A stretch of DNA of 64,000 bases, taken from positions 1 through 64,000 of the forward strand of contig NZ_QZEY01000022.1 of NCBI RefSeq assembly GCF_003594875.1, given 5' to 3'. Below the pieces are notes generated by a model. That model was not told the origin of the DNA. It did no database searches and worked only from the letters and a program-made list of their open reading frames with translations. Source of the DNA: Bailinhaonella thermotolerans. GTDB lineage: Bacteria; Actinomycetota; Actinomycetes; Streptosporangiales; Streptosporangiaceae. Below are positions 8,366-17,005 of this stretch, piece by piece (position 1 is the first letter of the stretch; every line of letters starts with the position of its first letter). A program made the translations under genes and the position numbers.

Positions 8366-9460
8366 TCAGATCTTCTCAGCTTCCGGCCCCCGGCCGCGCG
8401 GTCCGGCGGGCGCGCGGCCCGCCCCCGCCGCGACCTCCCCGCCTCCCGTACGGCTCGCGCCGGATCCGCCCGCCGCGCCGGGTCCACCGGTCGTGCCGGG
8501 TCCACCGGTCGTGCCGGGTCCATCGGTCGTGCCGGGTTCGCCCGCCGTGCCGGGTCCATCGGTCGCGCCGGGGCCGGGGGCCGGGGGCGCGTCCGCCGTA
8601 CGGCCGCCGCCCAGGGCCAGGACGACGAGGGCGGAGCCGACCAGGGCGAGGCCGAGCCAGGAGGCGGCGGAGAGGCGTTCGTGGAGCACGACGACGCCGA
8701 GGAGGGTGGCGACGGCGGGCTCGGCCAGGGCGAGGGTCGCGGCGTGGGCGACCGGCGTGGTGCGCAGGCCCCTGCCGTACAGCAGGTAGGCGAGCGCGGT
8801 GGTGACGCAGCCGAGGAAGACGGCGACGGCCAGGCCCGCCGGTGAGGCCAGCCAGCCGGGGCCGGTCACGAGGAGCACCGGGAGCATGAGGACCCCGGCG
8901 CCGCCGAACAGGACGCCCATGACGGTGTCCGACGGGACGCCCTGCCCGATGACGCGGGCGGCGACGACGGCGTAGAAGGCGTAGACGAGCCCGCCGATCA
9001 GGGCCAGGCCGACGCCCAGGGCGGACGTGCCCGGCCCGGCGCCCCCGCCGCCGACCAGCGCGGCGCAGCCGATGACGGCGGCGAGGGTGGCCACGGCCCA
9101 GCGGCCCCCGGGGGAACGCCGGTCCAGGGCCCAGGACAGCAGGCCGGTGAAGACCGGGCCGCTGCCGATCGCGACGACGGTGGCGACGGCGACGCCCGCG
9201 TTGTGGACCGCGGCGAAGAACAGGAGCTGGTAGACCGCGACGGCCGCCGCCCCGGCGAGGAGCAGGCGCGGCGAACTCCGGAGCGCGGCCGGCAGCCCCC
9301 TGGCGGCCACGAGGCCCAGCACGAGACCGCCGATGACGAGCCGGGCCGCGGCCAGCGAGACGGAACCGGCCGCGGCGGGCGCGAAGGCGCCGGCCGTGCC
9401 CGCCATACCCCAGCAGACGGCGGCGGCGACCACCCAGGCGTAGCCATGTGAGGACCTCAT
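8366..9460 (-). CDS. EamA/DMT-family exporter with repeat-expanded tail
   Basis: Drug/metabolite exporter with ten membrane segments arranged as two EamA repeats (about residues 5-140 and 155-285). ATG 9460 is chosen because the upstream candidate would translate through the operator. The last 80 residues are a Gly/Pro/Thr cytosolic tail encoded by five 18-base DNA repeats (8475-8564). The tail is not part of the transport domain and probably arose by repeat expansion. The adjoining GntR gene and the operator indicate ligand-controlled export of an unknown metabolite. Confidence 0.8.
   Translation of the reverse strand: MRSSHGYAWVVAAAVCWGMAGTAGAFAPAAAGSVSLAAARLVIGGLVLGLVAARGLPAALRSSPRLLLAGAAAVAVYQLLFFAAVHNAGVAVATVVAIGSGPVFTGLLSWALDRRSPGGRWAVATLAAVIGCAALVGGGGAGPGTSALGVGLALIGGLVYAFYAVVAARVIGQGVPSDTVMGVLFGGAGVLMLPVLLVTGPGWLASPAGLAVAVFLGCVTTALAYLLYGRGLRTTPVAHAATLALAEPAVATLLGVVVLHERLSAASWLGLALVGSALVVLALGGGRTADAPPAPGPGATDGPGTAGEPGTTDGPGTTGGPGTTGGPGAAGGSGASRTGGGEVAAGAGRAPAGPRGRGPEAEKI
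8475..8564. repeat. 18-base tandem repeat in the EamA tail
   Basis: Five consecutive 18-base units, the commonest being GTGCCGGGTCCACCGGTC, with one diverged copy (the fourth). Because 18 is divisible by 3, the repeat extends the reading frame as GPGTTG-type hexapeptides. Confidence 0.85.
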
Positions 9461-9467
9461 GGAGAGA

Positions 9468-9478
9468 TTGTCTGACAA
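9468..9478. promoter_or_regulatory. FadR-type (GntR) operator
   Basis: TTGTCTGACAA is a perfect palindrome around its central base and fits the FadR-subfamily consensus TNGTNNNACNA (established for FCD regulators). It lies 7 bases upstream of the EamA start; a further half-site AGACAA follows at 9481-9486. Binding by the adjacent GntR regulator is inferred. Confidence 0.65.
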
Positions 9479-9622
9479 CCAGACAAGAAGTCGCAAGGGG
9501 TAGGTTCACGTGCGGGCTACCTTGCCGTCCCTTTGCCTGGGCTTTTCCAATCCATGACCGAAATGAGGGCATACCAAAGGCGAGGTAGATTCACGGCAAT
9601 GACGACGGGGGAAGGTGGATTC

Positions 9623-10306
9623 TTGAAGTCGAAGATATGGATCGGGGCGGCGGCCGCCGCGGCGGTCCTCGCGACCGGAGGCTGTTCAGGGGTTCTGAGC
9701 AGCACGTCGGACGACGACGGGGGACGGCGTCCGATCGCGGAGAGCGAGGCCCCGAAGAGCGGCGACGCGGCCAAGGCCCGCAAACAGCTCAAGGCGCTCG
9801 CGATCGCCCCGAAGGGGCCGTCCTCGGGGTACGACCGGGACAAGTACGGCGCGCGCTGGAAGGACGTGGACCGGAACGGCTGCGACACCCGCAACGACAT
9901 CCTCGCCCGCGACCTGGTGGACGAGAAGAAGCGGGGCAAGTGCGTGGTGATCTCCGGCACGCTCAACGACCCGTACACCGGCAAGACGATCAAGTTCACC
10001 AAGTCCGACGCGCAGGCGGTGCAGATCGACCACGTCTACCCGCTGTCGCTCTCCTGGAAGATGGGCGCGAAGGGCTGGCAGGAGGACAAGCGGGAGCGGT
10101 TCGCCAACGACCCGGACAACCTGCTCGCGGTGGACGGGCCGACGAACCAGGCCAAGGGGGACAGCGGCCCCGAGGCGTGGCGGCCCCGGAAGGCGTACCA
10201 GTGCGCCTACGCGATCCGGTACGTCGGGGTGGCCGCGGAGTACAAGCTGCCGATCACCCGGGCGGACCAGGCGGCGCTGGGCCAGATGCTCGACACCTGC
10301 AAGTAG
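9623..10306 (+). CDS. HNH-family nuclease lipoprotein
   Basis: TTG 9623 is chosen: a purine-rich GGAAGGTGG precedes it and the product then opens as a compact lipoprotein signal (LKSKIW..., lipobox LATGGC). ATG 9599 is an alternative. The mature 210 residues form a DUF1524-like HNH nuclease: the core is QIDHVYPLSLSWK with the catalytic His, followed by FANDPDNLLAVDGPTNQAKGD, matching the GmrSD C-terminal/secreted HNH family. One Cys pair (NGCDTR...GKCVV) may form a disulfide. The enzyme would act on DNA outside the cell, for nutrient recovery or defence; which is not shown. Confidence 0.85.
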   Translation: MKSKIWIGAAAAAAVLATGGCSGVLSSTSDDDGGRRPIAESEAPKSGDAAKARKQLKALAIAPKGPSSGYDRDKYGARWKDVDRNGCDTRNDILARDLVDEKKRGKCVVISGTLNDPYTGKTIKFTKSDAQAVQIDHVYPLSLSWKMGAKGWQEDKRERFANDPDNLLAVDGPTNQAKGDSGPEAWRPRKAYQCAYAIRYVGVAAEYKLPITRADQAALGQMLDTCK

Positions 10307-10331
10307 CGGGCGTTTTCACCGGCGGGCGTCC

Positions 10332-10349
10332 GGGCCGAGGATCCGGCCC
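10332..10349. terminator. Possible hairpin between convergent genes
   Basis: GGGCCG-aggatc-CGGCCC lies between the HNH nuclease gene and the oppositely directed SWIM gene. It has no T-tract, as is common in GC-rich actinobacteria. The arms are short, so confidence is low. Confidence 0.35.
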
Positions 10350-10370
10350 AGGCGCCCTCCGGCCACGGGA

Positions 10371-10658
10371 TCAGGACGTCGCCGGCGCTCTCCGGCACGC
10401 GATCAGCGCGGTCGCGACGCAGTGGGAACAGAACAGCCCCGCCCGGCCGGCGGGGCAGGTGCAGAACCAGCGGAGCTCCCCGCCGGTCACGGTGAGTTCG
10501 ACGTAGAGGGCGGAGGTGCCGATCTCCGCGGTCACGACCAGAGGAGCGAAGCGGATGAGTTGCACGACCGGGGCCAGGCCGTACCCCTCGTGATAGGCCC
10601 GTTCCTCGGCCAGTTCCCACAGGGTCTCCTCGGAGACGAGATCCGCGACCGTTGGCAT
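10371..10658 (-). CDS. Small SWIM zinc-finger protein
   Basis: The 95-residue protein ends in a SWIM motif, RWFCTCPAGRAGLFCSHC, which supplies the CxC...CxH zinc ligands. ATG 10658 is preferred because GGGGAG lies 6 bases upstream. SWIM domains mediate DNA or protein contacts, but this stand-alone form has no defined function. It converges on the HNH lipoprotein gene and has no operon partner. Confidence 0.75.
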   Translation of the reverse strand: MPTVADLVSEETLWELAEERAYHEGYGLAPVVQLIRFAPLVVTAEIGTSALYVELTVTGGELRWFCTCPAGRAGLFCSHCVATALIACRRAPATS

Positions 10659-10814
10659 AGATGTCTCCCCGCGCGTGAGGTCTGGTCGCACGTCAATAAG
10701 GACGATTCCCGCCCCGGAGTGGTTTCAATTGACGGTTACTTGAACTTTCCGCTTCGGTTCGGTCCCAGGCGCGTACACCGTGCGCATGCCGATCATCCGG
10801 CGCACAATTGCCCT

Positions 10815-11162
10815 ATGGTCCCGATACAGACCGTGCGCGAGATGGCCATGTCACTACCGGAGGTGACGGAGCGTCCCGCGTGGGGCATGCCCTGCTTCCG
10901 GGTGCGCGAGAAGATCTTCGTCTCCGTCGCCGACGACGAGGAGACCATCGGCGTCGCGGTGTCCAAGGAGGACCGCGCCGCGCTCTGCGCCTCGGACCCC
11001 GCCAAGTTCTTCTACCGCGAGGGTCACGACACCAACTACAACTGGATGCGCGTCCGGCTGTCCGCCGTGGACCCCTCGGAGCTCCGCGAGCTCATCACCG
11101 ACGCCTGGCGCCTGAAGGCCCCCAAGCGCCTGGTCACGGCCTACGACGCCGCCCACTCCTAG
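10815..11162 (+). CDS. MmcQ/YjbR-family protein
   Basis: The 115-residue protein of the MmcQ/YjbR (double-wing, CyaY-like fold) family shows the characteristic TVREMAMSLPEVTERPAWGM opening, the FRVREKIFVSV strand and a C-terminal LITDAWRLKAPKRL helix. The family is often called DNA-binding, but no biochemical role is firm. The ATG fixes the family's usual N-terminus; the ribosome site is weak. The gene stands alone. Confidence 0.85.
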   Translation: MVPIQTVREMAMSLPEVTERPAWGMPCFRVREKIFVSVADDEETIGVAVSKEDRAALCASDPAKFFYREGHDTNYNWMRVRLSAVDPSELRELITDAWRLKAPKRLVTAYDAAHS

Positions 11163-11334
11163 CCCATACACCCTCAGCCCGCCGTACGGCCTGCCCCTCC
11201 CGGCCCGGGCGCGCGCCGCCGTACGGCATGCGGGGCGCCGCGGCAGCCGTACGGCAACGAGCCGCGGCAGCCGTACGGCATGCCGGCGGGGCGGGGTCAC
11301 GGGTGGGCCGGCCGGTCGGCCGGTCGCGGGGTGG
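11163..11334. repeat. Cluster of four CCGTACGG palindromes
   Basis: Exact copies lie at 11182-11189, 11219-11226, 11247-11254 and 11271-11278, between the MmcQ stop and the DUF1707 stop. Because each copy is self-complementary, any pair can form a hairpin, which would suit a bidirectional terminator between these convergent genes (inference). No gene is present. Confidence 0.7.
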
Positions 11335-11952
11335 TCAGGCGCGGCGCTTGCGGGCCCTCGCGCCGACGCCGCCGAAGAGGGCGAGACCCTTGATGACGAC
11401 GACCGGGGCGCCCGGCTGGTGGACGCCGGAGTCCTCGATGTCGAACCCGCCGAAGATCCCCACGCCCCGGTTGCGGACCTCGACGCCCTCGGGAACCCGG
11501 ATCTCCATGCCGCCGAACATGGCGAACACCTTGACCTCGATCACCGGCGCCTCGAACACGGCGTCGGTCATGTCCACCTCGACGCCCCCGAAGATCGCGG
11601 TCGCGTTGATCCGGGACCGGACCCGCCACCGCCCCTTCCTGACGGACCCGCTGAAGATCGCCACCAGGTTGTCCGACTCGGCGGAGGCCCCCACCGTGTC
11701 CATCGCGACCGTGGACGCGCGCGCGGACGGGATGTACCCGGGCGCCGACGTGGCCGGCAGGTCGTAGGTGATCGGTTCCAGTTCCCCCAGCGTCTTGGCG
11801 GCGTACACCGCGTCCAACCGCTCCGAGTGCTCGTCCGCGCTCAGCCGCCCGGCGGTCAGCGCGTCCCCCAGCACCTGGACGACCCGCTCCCGATCCTCAT
11901 CCGAGGCCCGCAGATGCGCGTCCACCCCAACCCGCTCAGGCACGTTCTCCAC
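11335..11952 (-). CDS. DUF1707/SHOCT-like protein with cell-wall-type beta domain
   Basis: The N-terminal 55 residues are a DUF1707 domain (HLRASDEDRERVVQVLGDAL, ADEHSERLDAVYAAKT), frequent in actinobacterial small proteins. The C-terminal 120 residues are a right-handed-repeat-like beta region with recurring FGG motifs (AIFGGVEVDM, AMFGGMEIRV, GIFGGFDIED, ALFGGVGAR), as in LiaF/DUF4870-type domains. No signal peptide is seen. The start is uncertain: GTG 11952 and GTG 11943 are both possible, and I give the former. Confidence 0.75.
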   Translation of the reverse strand: MENVPERVGVDAHLRASDEDRERVVQVLGDALTAGRLSADEHSERLDAVYAAKTLGELEPITYDLPATSAPGYIPSARASTVAMDTVGASAESDNLVAIFSGSVRKGRWRVRSRINATAIFGGVEVDMTDAVFEAPVIEVKVFAMFGGMEIRVPEGVEVRNRGVGIFGGFDIEDSGVHQPGAPVVVIKGLALFGGVGARARKRRA

Positions 11953-12052
11953 GCCCCACAGCGTAACGCCCCCACCCTCCACAATTCGAGATATAGCGCG
12001 ACTTCTCCCCCAGACTCCCACCCGGCTCAGACGACGCGCGCCCCGGCGAGCG

Positions 12053-12496
12053 TCACACCCCCTCGCCGCCCCCGCCGAAGGCGAGCCCCACGAAGGAGTA
12101 GAGCCCACCCCTGACCCGGGAGGCCTCCATCCCCTCCCGGCGCCGGCAGGCATAGAGCCGGGCGTCAAGGGGCGCGAGCAACGCGTCCGCAGGTACCGCG
12201 TCCGCGCCCGGGTCGCGCTCGGCGACCAGGGCCGCCACGTGGGAGCGGTAGAGGCCGTACGCGCCACTGGCATACCTCGCGAACGGCGCGGCGCTCTCGG
12301 CGAACAGCAGCAGCTCGATCTGTGCCTCGGTACGGTCGGCCGGCGCGCCGAGAAACGCCCGCGACCGTTCACGAGCGGGCGCGCCGGGTCCCAGCGGCGG
12401 CGGCCCGAACAGGTAGGCCTGCTGGAACTCCCGCTCCCGTTCGTCGAGGAGGGCGTGCGCCAGGCCCGCCCGGTCGCCGAACCGCCGGTACACCAT
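12053..12496 (-). pseudogene. 5'-truncated TetR-family regulator
   Basis: The frame encodes the end of a TetR recognition helix and the ligand domain, beginning AGVGVGMVYRRFGDRAGLAH, but the first 35 or so residues of the HTH are missing. Directly upstream on the same strand is the 3' end of msrA, so no space remains for the lost part. An ATG at 12496 could start a 147-residue product lacking DNA-binding helices 1 and 2. Loss by deletion next to msrA is inferred; a functional regulator is unlikely. Confidence 0.65.
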
Positions 12497-12537
12497 GCCG
12501 ACACCGACCCCGGCGGGGTGGGTGGGGTGGTCGCGTT

Positions 12538-13197
<660 letters not shown>

Positions 13198-13304
13198 ACG
13201 CGATAACACCTCCACCTCCACTCTGCCAGAAGCCGCGAGCGGACCCCCCGACGCCCTCGCGCCGCGCCCGCTCGGCCGCCACCTGGCGGACGCCCATTGT
13301 TCAG

Positions 13305-13316
13305 CGTTTCTAAACG
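13305..13316. promoter_or_regulatory. Palindrome upstream of msrA and rarD
   Basis: CGTTT-CT-AAACG is a perfect 12-base palindrome in the AT-richer msrA/rarD divergent intergenic region. Operator function is only a possibility. Confidence 0.25.
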
Positions 13317-13408
13317 AAGCGGCATAGCGGTTCTTATTTGTGTTAAAGGGTCGATCCCGGCAGAATTGATCCTATGAACCCATCTCCTCCCGCCCCCAGG
13401 AGTACGCG

Positions 13409-14332
13409 ATGAACGAGCTTCGGCGTGGTGTGCTCTACGGGGTCGCGGCGTACGGGATGTGGGGACTGTTCCCGCTGTACTGGCCGCTGCTGAAGCCGTC
13501 CGGGCCGGTGGAGATCATCGCGCACCGGATCGTGTGGTCGCTGCTCGCGGTGGTCGTGGTGCTCGCCGTACGACGGCACTGGAGCTGGTTCAAGGAGCTC
13601 GTCCGGCAGCCGCGGAAGCTGGGGCTGCTCGCCCTCGCCGCGGTCACGATCTCGGTCAACTGGGTGACCTACATCTTCGCGGTCAACACCGGGCACGTGG
13701 TCGAGGGCTCGCTGGGGTACTTCATCAACCCCCTGGTCAGCGTCCTGTTCGGGGTGCTGGTGTTCCGGGAGCGGCTGCGGGTGTGGCAGTGGGTGGCCGT
13801 CGGCATGGGCGCGCTCGCCGTCGTGGTGCTCACGCTGGACTACGGGCGGCTGCCGTGGATGGCGCTCGTGCTCGCCAGCAGCTTCGGGACGTACGGCCTG
13901 ATCAAGAAGTTCGCGAACGTCGGCGCGGCCGAGAGCCTGGCCATCGAGACGCTGGTCCTGCTCGTCCCCGCCGCCGCCTACATCTTCACCCTGGAGGCCG
14001 GCGGCTCCGGCACCTTCGGCGACGCGGGCCCGGCGCACCTGGCGCTGCTCATCGGCTCCGGCGCGATCACCGCGGTCCCGCTCATGCTCTTCTCCGCCGC
14101 CGCGATCCGGGTCCCGATGACCACGATCGGCCTGCTCCAGTACATCGCCCCGACGCTCCAGTTCCTCCTCGGCATCGTCGTCGCGCACGAGAGCATGCCG
14201 CCCTCCCGCTGGATCGGCTTCGCCATCGTCTGGCTCGCCCTGGCGATCTTCACCTGGGACGGCCTCCGCACCGCCCGCCGCACCCACCAGGCCCGCCGCG
14301 CGACCCCCGCCAAGGAACCCGAACTCGTCTGA
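13409..14332 (+). CDS. rarD: RarD-like EamA permease
   Basis: The 307-residue inner-membrane protein of the RarD branch of EamA transporters has ten membrane segments. Family landmarks are GVLYGVAAYGMWGLFPLYWPLL at the start, EIIAHRIVWSLL, NWVTYIFAVNTGHVVEGSLGYFINPL and LQYIAPTLQFLLGI. RarD was named for chloramphenicol sensitivity, but its substrate is unsettled. A clear AGGAG lies 6 bases before ATG 13409. A possible 12-codon leader frame (ATG 13374) ends on the start codon as ATGA, without a ribosome site of its own. A strong hairpin follows the gene. Confidence 0.9.
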   Translation: MNELRRGVLYGVAAYGMWGLFPLYWPLLKPSGPVEIIAHRIVWSLLAVVVVLAVRRHWSWFKELVRQPRKLGLLALAAVTISVNWVTYIFAVNTGHVVEGSLGYFINPLVSVLFGVLVFRERLRVWQWVAVGMGALAVVVLTLDYGRLPWMALVLASSFGTYGLIKKFANVGAAESLAIETLVLLVPAAAYIFTLEAGGSGTFGDAGPAHLALLIGSGAITAVPLMLFSAAAIRVPMTTIGLLQYIAPTLQFLLGIVVAHESMPPSRWIGFAIVWLALAIFTWDGLRTARRTHQARRATPAKEPELV

Positions 14333-14345
14333 CCCGGGAACGAGC

Positions 14346-14376
14346 GAACCCCCGGCGCGCGAGGCACCGGGGGTTC
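14346..14376. terminator. Strong intrinsic-type hairpin after rarD
   Basis: GAACCCCCGG (14346-14355) pairs perfectly with CCGGGGGTTC (14367-14376) around an 11-base loop. It starts 13 bases after the rarD stop and faces the convergent prenyl synthase gene, so it may end both transcripts. No T-run follows. Confidence 0.7.
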
Positions 14377-14412
14377 CGCGTCCAGCCGTACGGCCTGAGC
14401 AGCGCGCGGCCG

Positions 14413-15414
14413 TCAGCCGGTGCGCTTGACCACGTAGTCGCAGAGGGACTCGAAGGCGGCCCGGGCGGGGATGTCGGGGAGGGTGAGGATGTCCTCGCGG
14501 GCGCGGTCGGCCCAGCGCTGGAGTTCGGCGCGGGCGCGGGCCATGGCGGGGTTCTCGCGGAGGAGGGCCAGGGCCTCGGCGTGCCGGTCGTGGTGCGTCA
14601 GGTCGCTGGTGACCAGGTCGCGGAGCCGGGCGTCGGCCGGGTCCGTGGAGGACAGGACCTGCAGGACCGGGAGGGTGACGATGCCCTCGCGCAGGTCCGT
14701 GCCGGGGGTCTTGCCGGACTCGTCGGTGTCGGAGGCGATGTCCAGGATGTCGTCGGAGAGCTGGAAGGCGACCCCGATGGCCTCGCAGGCGCGGGTGATC
14801 GTCCAGACCAGGTCCTCGGGGGCGCCGGCGAGCATCGCGCCGAACTGCCCGGAGGTGGCGATCAGCGACCCGGTCTTGTCGGACATGACGTCCAGGTAGT
14901 GCTGGATCGGGTCCTCGCCCTCGGCCGGGCCGACGGTCTCGCGGATCTGGCCGCGCACCAGGCGGGAGAACGTCTGCGCCTGGATCCGGATGGCCTCCTC
15001 GCCCAGGCCCGCGAGCAGCTCGGAGGCGCGGGCGAAGAGGTAGTCGCCGGTGAGGATGGCGACGGTGTTGTTCCACCGGGCGTTCGCGCTCGGCGAGCCC
15101 CGCCGTACGGGGGCCTCGTCCATGACGTCGTCGTGGTAGAGCGTGGCCAGGTGGGTCAGCTCGACCACGACGGCGCCCGGGATGACCCCGGGCGCGGCCG
15201 GGTCGCCGAACTGGGCGGCGAGCAGCACCAGGGTGGCCCGGAACCGCTTGCCGCCCGCCTCGATGAGGTGGCGGGACGCCTCGGTGACGAAGCCGTCCTC
15301 GCTCTCGACATGGGTGCGGAGAAGGCTCTCCACGGCCCGTAGACCCGAGCTGATGTCGGCGGCCAGTCGCTCGTCGACGAGCGGCAGGTCCAGCAGCGGC
15401 GGGGCAGCCATCAT
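14413..15414 (-). CDS. Polyprenyl diphosphate synthase (menaquinone side chain)
   Basis: A trans-prenyltransferase that elongates allylic diphosphates with IPP, most likely for the menaquinone isoprenoid tail. Both Asp-rich motifs are present: DDVMD (about residue 94) and DDILD (about 225), together with GGKRFRATLVLL and the GDYLFARASELL helix. Its 333 residues match hepta/octaprenyl synthases. It follows nuoN by 22 bases on the same strand and may be the last gene of the menJ-nuo transcript. Context with menG and menJ supports a quinone role; chain length cannot be read by eye. The M. tuberculosis neighbour of menJ, grcC1, is the likely counterpart. Confidence 0.88.
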   Translation of the reverse strand: MMAAPPLLDLPLVDERLAADISSGLRAVESLLRTHVESEDGFVTEASRHLIEAGGKRFRATLVLLAAQFGDPAAPGVIPGAVVVELTHLATLYHDDVMDEAPVRRGSPSANARWNNTVAILTGDYLFARASELLAGLGEEAIRIQAQTFSRLVRGQIRETVGPAEGEDPIQHYLDVMSDKTGSLIATSGQFGAMLAGAPEDLVWTITRACEAIGVAFQLSDDILDIASDTDESGKTPGTDLREGIVTLPVLQVLSSTDPADARLRDLVTSDLTHHDRHAEALALLRENPAMARARAELQRWADRAREDILTLPDIPARAAFESLCDYVVKRTG

Positions 15415-15436
15415 TCGGGTCTCTCCATAGCGGTAC

Positions 15437-17005
15437 TCAGCGGACGAACAGCGAGTGCGCCGCCGCGTCCGCGAGATCGAGCACCGGCTGCGGCAGCACT
15501 CCGAGCACTACGGTAGCCGCAGCCGCCACGGCGACCACAGCCGCGGTCCCCATACTGGAGACGTCCACGGTCGGGCCGTCGGGCGCGGGGTCGCTGAAGA
15601 ACATCAGCACGATCACGCGGACGTAGAAGAACGCGGCGATCGCCGAGCTCACGACGCCCACGATGACCAGCGGCGTCGCTCCTCCGGAGACGGCCGCGGC
15701 GAACACCGCGTACTTCCCGAAGAAGCCCGAGGTCAGCGGGATGCCGGCGAACGCCAGCAGGAAGAACGCGAACACCCCGGCCAGCAGCGGCGAACGCTTG
15801 CCCAGCCCGGCCCAGCGGGACAGGTGCCCGGCCTCGCCGCCCGCGTCGCGCACCATCGTGACGACGGCGAACGCGCCCACGGTGGTGAAACCGTACGCCA
15901 CGAGGTAGAAGAGGATGCCCGAGAGCGCCTCCTCGTTCTGCGCCGGGCCGCCGGTGGCGATCACGCCGGTGAGCAGGAAGCCCGCGTGCGCGATCGAGGA
16001 GTAGGCGAGCATGCGCTTGATGTCGGTCTGCGTGATCGCCAGGATCGCGCCGACGACCATCGTGAGGATGGCCACGCCCCACATGACCGGGCGCCAGTCC
16101 CAGTCGAGGTTGCCCAGCGCCACCCAGAACACCCGCAGCACGGCGCCGAAGGCCGCCACGAGGGTGCCGGAGGCCATGAGCGCGGTGATGGGGGTCGGGG
16201 CGCCCTGGTACACGTCGGGCTTCCAGGCCTGGAACGGCGCGGCGCCGATCTTGAACAGCAGGCCCACGCCGAGCAGCGCGGCGCCGACGTAGAGCAGGGT
16301 GTCGCGGCCGGAGGCGCTGCCCAGCGCGTCGTTGATCTTGGCCAGGTCGACCGAGCCGGCGAAGCCGTAGATCAGCGCCATGCCGTACAGGAAGAACGCC
16401 GAGGAGAAGGCGCCCAGCAGGAAGTACTTGACCGCAGCCTCCTGGGACAGGAGACGGCGGCGGCGGGCCAGGCCGCACAGCAGGTACAGCGGCAGCGACA
16501 TGACCTCCAGGCCGACGAACATGGCCAGCAGGTCGTTCGCCGCCGAGAACAGCAGCATGCCGCCGATCGCGAACAGCGCCAGCGGGTACACCTCGGTCTG
16601 GACCGCGCCCTCCTCGAGCGAGTCCTCCTCCTCGGTGGAGCCCGGCACGCTCGCGGCCTGCGAGACGAACTGCAGCCGCTCGTTGAACAGCAGCACGCTG
16701 ACGAACGCCAGCACCAGGATCGTGCCGTGGATGAACAGCGACGGCCCGTCCACCGCCACCGCGCCCATCGCCGCGACGTTCCGCGTGCCGTCCACGGCCA
16801 GCAGGATCGTCAGCGCGAAGGCGCCGGCCAGCGACAGCAGGGTCAGCGGCACGTGTACGGCGGAGCGCAGGTGGCGCGGCGCGAACGCCTCCACGAGCAC
16901 GCCGACGATCGCCGCGCCGAAGACCAGCATCATCGGCGCGAGCTGGGTGTACTCGATCGTCGGCGCCGGGATCGTCCCCGGCGGCGCGGCCAGCAGGGTG
17001 CTCAC
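15437..17005 (-). CDS. nuoN: NADH-quinone oxidoreductase subunit N
   Basis: Antiporter-like membrane subunit of complex I, 522 residues with about 14 helices. The family core is seen as AAVKYFLLGAFSSAFFLYGMAL, FKIGAAPFQAWKPDVYQGAPTP with the proton-channel Lys, and TDIKRMLAYSSIAHAGFLLTG. GTG 17005 overlaps the nuoM stop (GTGA). A charged loop of about 20 residues near position 125 (GSTEEEDSLEEGA) is unlike short-loop homologues. It is the last nuo gene, 22 bases before the prenyl synthase. Confidence 0.95.
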   Translation of the reverse strand: MSTLLAAPPGTIPAPTIEYTQLAPMMLVFGAAIVGVLVEAFAPRHLRSAVHVPLTLLSLAGAFALTILLAVDGTRNVAAMGAVAVDGPSLFIHGTILVLAFVSVLLFNERLQFVSQAASVPGSTEEEDSLEEGAVQTEVYPLALFAIGGMLLFSAANDLLAMFVGLEVMSLPLYLLCGLARRRRLLSQEAAVKYFLLGAFSSAFFLYGMALIYGFAGSVDLAKINDALGSASGRDTLLYVGAALLGVGLLFKIGAAPFQAWKPDVYQGAPTPITALMASGTLVAAFGAVLRVFWVALGNLDWDWRPVMWGVAILTMVVGAILAITQTDIKRMLAYSSIAHAGFLLTGVIATGGPAQNEEALSGILFYLVAYGFTTVGAFAVVTMVRDAGGEAGHLSRWAGLGKRSPLLAGVFAFFLLAFAGIPLTSGFFGKYAVFAAAVSGGATPLVIVGVVSSAIAAFFYVRVIVLMFFSDPAPDGPTVDVSSMGTAAVVAVAAAATVVLGVLPQPVLDLADAAAHSLFVR

